Notes under the pieces: model-generated
Database searches by the model: none
Seen by the model: the letters and a program-made list of their open reading frames with translations, nothing else
What the model was told of the DNA's origin: nothing
Program-made: the position numbers and the translations under genes
Shown: one piece after another, positions 57,329 through 64,000 of the stretch
Layout: every line of letters starts with the position of its first letter
Position numbering within the stretch: position 1 is the stretch's first letter
Assembly (NCBI GenBank): GCA_025594325.1
Contig: JANHCV010000014.1
Location: 806,001 to 870,000, forward strand
From: Blastocladiella emersonii ATCC 22665
Lineage: Eukaryota; Blastocladiomycota; Blastocladiomycetes; Blastocladiales; Blastocladiaceae
DNA length: 64,000 nt
Reading direction: 5' to 3'

Positions 57329-59723
57329 CTAATCATCCTTCTCAAAGCTCGGGTCCAGGCATTCGAAGAAAAAGATAGTGTCGTGCGGGAGCTTTCCGAG
57401 GCAGAACGAAAACGCGCTCGCCGCTTCGTCGCTGATGGGGTTGTCGTAAAGGAAAATCGTTCGAAGCGACATGGGCATGTTCAGCCACAGCGCATGAACC
57501 CCGTCGTCGCCGATTCGGTTCTTGCTGAAGGCCAGCACTGAGAGCGATCTGGGCAGACGCTTGAAGAGCGTGATCGCCCCAGAGTCGCTGATGTAGTTGT
57601 TATCGACGCGGAGATCAACGAGCGAGGAAGGCAGATGCTCGGCGACGACCTTGATGCCGACGTCCCCGAGTCGGTTGTCGTTGAGGTTCAGCTTGTACAG
57701 CGTCCGTGGAAAGCAGCGGACGAGGTCATGGGCGCCAGGACTGTCGATGCCGCACGCGGGGAGGCACAGCGAAGTGAGCATGTGGCGAGGACTCGAAACC
57801 GCACGGGAGAGAATCTGCAGGCCAATCGAAGTTACCAGATTCTTCTTGAGAAAGAGCTCCGGGACGAGACCTCGTGCGATGCCAGTACGCTGATGCCAAA
57901 GGGAAAGATCCCCGGGCTGGTAAGCGCTCGAAGGGGAGAAGCCCTGATAAGGATAGGAATAGTAGTGAGTTCCGGGTCAACCCGTTTCATCAGGCTTGCA
58001 GTGAAAGACGTACGTCGAAGAGCAAGTCGATCGGATCCGTACTCTTGGGCTTGCTGTTGTACGAGTTCGATTTGGGGTGAGCGCTGGCCGTAGGCTGCGG
58101 CTGAGGCGAAGGCGCGCTGGCAACTGGAGCAGCTGCGCGAGCAGGTTGCGGAGGAGTGCTAGCAGGCGTTGGCAGCGCGGGAGCGGGCTGCGGTTTCGAC
58201 ACGCCGCCAGATAAGCCACCCGTCAAAGTACGAAGCTCCTCGGCAATGATCGTGAAGGAAGGACGAGTGGCATGGTCCTGCGCCCAGCACCGCTCTACGA
58301 GGGCCCAAAGAGCACGCGAGAAGCTAGGCGCCGAAGTCGGCGGATCGGGCCGCTCGCCGTCCTTGATCCACGACATGATGACAATGGAATCCGTCTCCTC
58401 GTGGAAGGGTAGCAGCCCTGCGACCACCTCGTATGCGACCATGGCGAAGCTGAACACGTCGGGCTCCAGCTTGTACACAGCCTTGCGCTTGAAGCGCTCA
58501 GGCGCCATCCAGCGCACGTTCCCAATTGACCCGTCACCAAACGTCGATGCGCGAGTGGCCGCCGAGAGGACGCGGGCCTGGCCGAAATCGCACACCTGCG
58601 CGTGCCCGCTGGCGTCGACAAGGACGTTGTTGGCTTTGAGGTCGCCGTGAAGGATATCCTTCGAGTGCAGGTAGGCCATACCCTGGGCCGTCTCCATCAG
58701 CAGCCGAACGTGCTCCAAAGGGCGGCCCGCCGCGTACTTGGTGAGGTCGCCGTTGGCCATCAGCGGCATGACGAGAAATGGCGTGTTGGCCGAGAGCGAG
58801 ACGCCGAGAAGCGGAAGGACGTGCGGGTGGCGCAGCTCGCTCCATACGAGCGCCTCGCGCGCGACGAGGTCAAGCGCCGCCTGGTCCGTCGCGGCATGCC
58901 CGATCAGCGGAAGCAGCCGCTTGAGCGCGACGGGAGTACTAGACTTGAGCCACGTCGCGCGCACCACCAGGCCGAAGCCGCCGCGGCCGATGGGAGCGGC
59001 GTTGCTCGCCTCGTGAAAGTCGTACGAGGTCACGGCGAGCGAGGCGAGTGTGCGCTCAGCGGCAGACCGCTCAGCGTGGATCCCCGAGTTGCGCGAGATG
59101 GCGGAATGCATGTGCTTGTACAGCTGCTGCACGAGATCGCGAAGCTCGTCGGTCTGCGCCACGGACGCGTCGATGCGTTGCTGTAGCGCGATGAGCGCCT
59201 CGCGCACGTCCTGGTTGTTGAGAGTAAGATCGCGGTACAATTCCGAGTGATGCGTCGCGAGCATGTGTTTGACCGAGTCGAGAAGCATTGCGTGATCTTT
59301 CGCCGCCGCGGCCTTGAATTCGGCGCGCAGGCTCTCGGCCGTCCCGCTGCCAAGGTTCATAGCGCTGCTGATCTTGCCAAAGATCGAGACGAGGGTTTCA
59401 CCCGCACGGCTGATGATATCCTTGCCGTGCAAGCCATTCATCGTGCGCTTGAGCAGACTCGGCTCGACGAACTCGGCCGCAGCCGCGTTGGCCTCGACGA
59501 GAACATTGTAAAGCGACTGGACCGTCTCGAGGACGGGAACGGGAAGCTGACTCGCCCCGCCGTGCGCCGCGAGAAGGGTGCCATGAAGGGTCGAGCAGCG
59601 GTTGAAGAGCAGAATGAGCGACTGCATGGACTCGGGCTTTCCGGCCGACTTGATGAGCTGATCCAGCTGCTTGAGCTAGTCGGCGAGGTCGTTCAGCCCG
59701 ATGGCGGACTTGTTCGTTTCCAT
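57329..59723 (-). CDS. Helical N-terminal region - TKL-type protein kinase - C-terminal LRR protein
   Basis: Two exons, 58014-59627 and 57329-57943, joined in phase 0 by a 70-nt intron (GTACGT...ATCAG), giving 742 aa from ATG 59627. Residues 1-200 are all-helical. The kinase (about 210-480) has GRGGFG (214-219), VALK with Lys236, HGDLKANN (Asp329), DFG (347-349) and APE (375-377), so it looks catalytically complete and tyrosine-kinase-like. A Pro/Ser linker precedes five or so LRRs (LYKLNLNDNRLGDVG, LVDLRVDNNYISDSG, LSVLAFSKNRIGDDG, LRTIFLYDNPISDEA). An upstream ATG at 59721-59723 is in frame and reads METNKSAIGLNDLAD, then TAG (59676-59678), then LKQLDQL. Either that start is dead or an N-terminal exon is broken. 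Confidence 0.75.
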
Positions 59724-60174
59724 GGTGTTGTCGTTGCGAACGATCTTCAATACGAAGCGACGACCTCTGACCGAGGAAGCCGCGACTTTATATTGTGAGT
59801 GGAGTCCACACTCGCTGATGCCCTTGCGGGCCCAGGGCTGCGTGGAATTTGTCCAAGTTTTGTCCGGCTTCTATCGCACTGAAATGACTGAATGTAGCTC
59901 GTGTGCTTGACTGTCCATCGTTTTTCCCAGGTGCGGGAGAGGTCAATAGGCGACTCCTTGTGGACTTGCTGATTGCGACGCGTCCCTGCCATCAGGGTGC
60001 GAGACGCGACTCGAAATCAGGAGGTGTCCATGTGATCACCGAACTAGCTCCAGCTGTGTCCATTTTTTCCGCGCCTGATCAAGCGGATGCAACCTCACGA
60101 ACACCTCACCTAACGGCCGCGAATCGAATGGAAACTTGATGCATTACACTTCTTGAGCTCCGCATTGCAATATT
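59724..60174. promoter_or_regulatory. Divergent upstream region between kinase-LRR and SNF2-like genes
   Basis: About 450 bp with no supported gene; probably holds both promoters. Confidence 0.45.
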
Positions 60175-63100
60175 ATGTCGTCCGATCCGCCTCCCACCAA
60201 ACGTGCCCGCGGCGCACGGAAGCGGTCGCAGGCGGCCGAGCCCGAGCCGTTCGTTCCTGGACTTGTCGACGCTCCTTCTCCTTTGCTTCCTCCGATCGAC
60301 TTGTACTCTGATGCTTTCCCTTTGGCCCAGTTACACGCCGAGCGCGCTGCTTGCGGTTGGTGGGTGCCGTTCACGGACGTGGTCTTTGACGAGGCGAAAC
60401 CCGGCTATCGCTTTCCTCCCGACGAGCTCGCTTGCGCCGATCGGGTCCGTTCGTGGATTCAGAGCACCGAGGTCCGGTTCGACCAACCTGGTACGCTTCC
60501 TCGGTTTTGATCGGGCCATTCGCGATCTCGGTCTGAACGCTCGCCGCACGAGTAGATCTCTTCCTCGGTGCCGAGACCGTTTGCCTCGCCCGTCGCCTTC
60601 CGATGCCCGAGCTTTCACTCGGCGCCGACATGGCGTGGTGCGACCCGGCGCGACCTGTGCTTGCCGAGCTGAACGTGCACCGCGAGTATGTCGCCATATT
60701 CGATCGGTCAAACGAGGAGGGTGCCGCCTCGAGTCAGCAAGGTCCCGAGACCGTCATCTACCAGCTCCCCGATGATCGTGGCGCTCAGTTTGCCGCTCAG
60801 CCGAAGCCGCCAAAGTTGGGTGAGCTATGGGAGCATTTTCTCCCCACTTTCGCGGCTGACCCTTACTTCACCGACTACCACCGCCGCAACGACATGGCTC
60901 CTATCCGCAGGGTGTTCGCACCGCGTGTCGTCAACGTCTGGTCCCTCTCAGGCGACGCGGTCTTCGCGCAGTCGGTCGTCGAGCCGGCTCGTGCCAAGTG
61001 GGAGCGCCCGTACTCTGCGGTTGGGATGCCTGCCGGATCGCTCGATTATTCTGCACCATGGGCGGTTGAGGCCGGAACGACACTTCTCCCCGCTGCCGAC
61101 TGCAAGGGCTCGCTTGCCATGCTTGAGCTCGTCCCTGCGACCATGCCGTATCTTCGCGTGGTTCTTCGACCGATTGGCGGCGAGGTCTACTCGACAACTG
61201 GCGGCAAGTTCAAGTACGAGATGTGCTTCTACCTGCGTACCGCAGCCGCCAACCGCGACCTCGTCAACCCGGACACGGCGCCCCGCGCGCGCCGTCTCCT
61301 TCGCTCGGTGTTTCGGCTATTCCATCCAGCGCTTGCTGCTGACCAACCGAGCACGGAGATTAAGGTTCCGGAGCTTGGTCAGCCAGTTCAGCTTCGCACC
61401 GCGGGTGCGCCTTCCTGCCCCGATCTCGAGGGGCCACCGCTTGTAAGCCCACGCCCGCTCGGAATGGTCGCTGGTACTCGATCCAAGAGTCCCCGACCAT
61501 CGGGTTCGCGATTGGCTCAACCATCTCGAGTCAAACGTCGAAGCCCGCACCCTTACTTTCTCCGACCGCGCGCGCACTGAACCGTACTTCCGCCTTGGTG
61601 AATTCGGCATGGTTTACAACGATTTCTCTGGTGAGTTTGCTCCGACTTGCTCGCCCTGGTGGCTCGTTTCAGCGAGTGTGCAGCCGTCCGAGAAAATCGA
61701 GTACAATGCTGCACTTGTGCAGGCGTATGGGGCGTCCACCAGAGCATTACGTGAATGCGCTCGTCCGTGCGAATCAAGGGTTGCGCGACGAGATCTCCCC
61801 TTTGCAGTTGGAGCTACACCGCGTGAGCGGGCGTGCCTGGGTTGGCTCTCAGGCGACGCTGTTCATTCTGAAGCTGACGCATTCACATCATCTTGAAGCG
61901 ATCCAGAAAGCTCTTGCCAAGGAGCTTGGCCCGTCTGCCCGCATCTCGACCGTTTGTGACTTTGCCGGCTACAGCTCGCTCACTTGGGAAGAGGTTTCTC
62001 GCGCCGACCTCGTCATTGTCGCCAATCAGTTTCTCAGCAGCGCCGAGTATCGGAATGCCGCTCGCGAAGCCGTTGGCGCAGACGGCTATGCCATGCCGGT
62101 TCCACGCATGGCGCGCAACGAGGACCTTGGTTCAGATGCATTTGAAGTCCAGGCGCGCTTCGCCGACCGCATCAACTCGCACGTCCAAAACCTTCGTTCT
62201 ACTGAACATGGACTCTCCTCGCCGCGCGTCATTTTCGAGGCGTTCCATTACCGCCGCGCGGTTTTCGACAACCCGGCATCGACGAAACCTGGATATTACT
62301 GGCGCGAGGACGACCGCGCTCGCCTCCTTCCGCCCGAGTTCTTTCGCGGGATTCACGCGGGCTTGGTGGTTGGGATCGTCTCACACGACGTGGGAACCAC
62401 CGCATCGTTGCCTGAAATCGACTCAGCTTTTAACTTGCTCGTCAACCACCCGCCTCCCAGTACTCGGATTGACCGCGCAGCGTTCTTCGCTCAATTTGCG
62501 CGACAGCTTCCTGAGTCCATCGAGCTCCCCGCCGTGAGGTCGCTTGGTAATTTACTTTTGCGGTTGGACGCTCGCAGTGAGCGTGCTTCAGCCGCGCTCG
62601 CGCCTGCGCCAGCGACTTTTGCCCAACGGTTTGCAAAGCTCATTGCGGCCCAGGCTCCGCAGCTCGCGGACCCACAAATGACGCGTCTTGCTGTCCTCAA
62701 CAGCGCCGGCGCGTCCCCGATCCAAATTTCCGCAGCGCTGGCGCGGACTCGCGTTCCCGAACCACCAATCTCTGATGCATGGCTCTGGGCTGCATCCGTA
62801 GGTCTCGGCTCATGCGAGAATCAGCAGCTTTCAATGCACTTTCGCGAGGTTCCCGCTCGTACCTTGAAGGCGGTAACGTACTGGAACGCGAGGGAATTGC
62901 TTCACTTCGTCAACGCCACGATCTATGCCGTGGAAACTCGTGCTGCAACGGGCGACGCCGTTTCTGAGGTCCACACCACGGCTGCAGTTGTGCCGGCACT
63001 CGCTCCGCCCAAGAGCGCCCGCTTGGACAACGACGCGCTCGCAGCCCAAATTGGCGCAAAACTCGCTTCCTTGGCCCAATCCTCGCGCGGCCGGACGGCC

Positions 63101-63547
63101 GTGTTCTGCCAGTCCCCCGCGCTTGCTGCCCTCATTGTGCGTGCAATCAACGCAAGCAAGTACCACAGCGCCGTGGATGGAGCTTCGCCCGATCCGAAAC
63201 TGCGGCACGCCGCGATCCACGCATTTCTCTGCAGCGAGCGGATCAACGTTATTGTGCTCTCGCTCAATGCCGAGGACGGGAGCGTGATCGACACGCCTCC
63301 GCCGTTCCCGCGGCAGCTTGGGCGAGTCAAGAACGTCATCTTCGCCCATCCGATCCTGGCCCCGTCGGACCATGAGGCACAGGCCATGGTGGACCGAGCG
63401 CTCGAATCGGTGGTCGGGCATCCGCATGTGACGTGGCTCGTGGACGACGTGACGTCCGAGGCCGATCCCTTGCGGCCGCTCCGCAAGTTCCTGAACCGCG
63501 CGTCGGGCATGGCTGAGTTATGGGCGATTCTCGACCAGTTCGTTTGA
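60175..63547 (+). pseudogene. SNF2-like helicase-fold protein gene, probably frameshifted and without Walker A
   Basis: ATG 60175 opens a basic N terminus (MSSDPPPTKRARGARKRS). The first exon ends at 60490 and a 65-nt intron (GTACGC...TAG) joins 60556 in frame. A further switch of frame near 61435-61527 can be an intron starting GTAAGC. At 61729-61732 a GGGG run separates EYNAALVQAYG from RPPEHYVNALVRANQ by one base, which looks like a real or sequencing indel. Downstream text matches SNF2 motifs: TLFILKLTHSHHLEAIQKAL (motif Ia), STVCDFAGYSSLTWEEVSRADLVIVANQFL, and a helicase-C lobe with GRTAVFCQSPALAALIV and NVIVLSLN. No GKT is visible where motif I should be. SNF2 assignment is by pattern and tentative. 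Confidence 0.5.
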
Positions 63548-64000
63548 GTGAGCAGTGTATTTTACAGTATGAAACAAAGTTTGTTGCCGTGTAGCGGCCT
63601 TCGATTTCTGGCCGGAATCGTTGAAGGAAACGCGGGATAAATGCAATCTCTACGCCTTAGATTATCAACGACGACCCACGGCGTGGTGCTTCTGAGGCAA
63701 AAGGACTGTGCCTTTCTCACGTTGACGCAGCGCTCAGCACAGATCAGCAGTGAAAGAAAGCCGATTGGCGCTTCCATTGGTGCCACGGATCCACCTACAC
63801 GCTTTGTTTAGTAGGCTCTTGGGTGACGGTTAGGTGGTAATCGAAACCAAGAGCCTCGCCGTCTTTGGTGACCGCGTCAGAAACTGCAATCGCCAGCTGT
63901 GCGCACGGCCAAAAAGTAAACCTGAGCCTTGATTGATTTGATACCAAATTACCGCGGCTAGACTATTGACAAGTCGGCGCGCAAGTAGCCCAGCTGCGCA
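63548..64000. other. Right edge of window, no gene recognised
   Basis: About 450 bp of lower-GC sequence with short frames only. Nothing I can support. Confidence 0.5.

Overview
The window looks like nuclear DNA of a GC-rich, flagellated early-diverging fungus, most likely Blastocladiomycota or a chytrid. The reasons are inferred from the sequence. It has a fungal-type URA2 with a degenerate dihydroorotase region. Introns are short (50-91 nt) with GTACG-type donors and CTGAC/CTAAT-like branch sites. It carries B12-handling genes (MMAA, MMADHC) that most Dikarya lack, a CCDC87-like possible flagellar protein, and ankyrin-like repeats of the W..SGL..Y type. No database search was possible.

Layout. 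1-10.7 kb: URA2 (minus, 3' end cut by the window edge), an unrecognised membrane-anchored protein (minus) and a RING E3-ligase-like gene (plus). 11.7-20.5 kb: two DNA transposon-like elements. The first (11765-15342) has 13-bp terminal inverted repeats beginning CACAGTG and arrays of GGTAAACAG. The second (16453-20472) has 23-bp inverted repeats, TTTGCGCAAA palindromes and a decayed Plavaka/KDZ-type transposase.

21.05-43.62 kb: a very large inverted duplication. Two 5,879-bp arms (21055-26933 and 37741-43619) agree wherever I compared them. Each carries a 1,062-aa CCDC87-like gene, FUR1, tRNA-Trp and tRNA-Cys. They flank a 10.8-kb spacer with a broken F-box-like gene, nested direct repeats, an intact-looking 5.29-kb Ty3/gypsy chromovirus (31654-36944) and a small inverted-repeat element (37603-37740) whose empty site is preserved in the other arm.

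43.6-50.7 kb: a housekeeping block with a ZIP zinc transporter, MMADHC and MMAA (convergent, 31 bp between stop codons), RPB10 and the PP2A B regulatory subunit (CDC55).

51-63.5 kb: a lineage-specific cluster. It holds a protein with an internal duplication, two ankyrin-like/LRR paralogues (one broken), a protein with an N-terminal helical region, a kinase domain and C-terminal LRRs, and a SNF2-like gene with no visible Walker A motif. A segment of the kinase's helical region recurs in the neighbouring protein.

URA2 (de novo pyrimidine synthesis) and the duplicated FUR1 (uracil salvage) feed the same UMP pool. MMAA and MMADHC act in the same cobalamin trafficking route. The most unusual items are the palindrome with its datable insertions, the retroelement's two readable expression and priming signals, and the helical-kinase-LRR protein.
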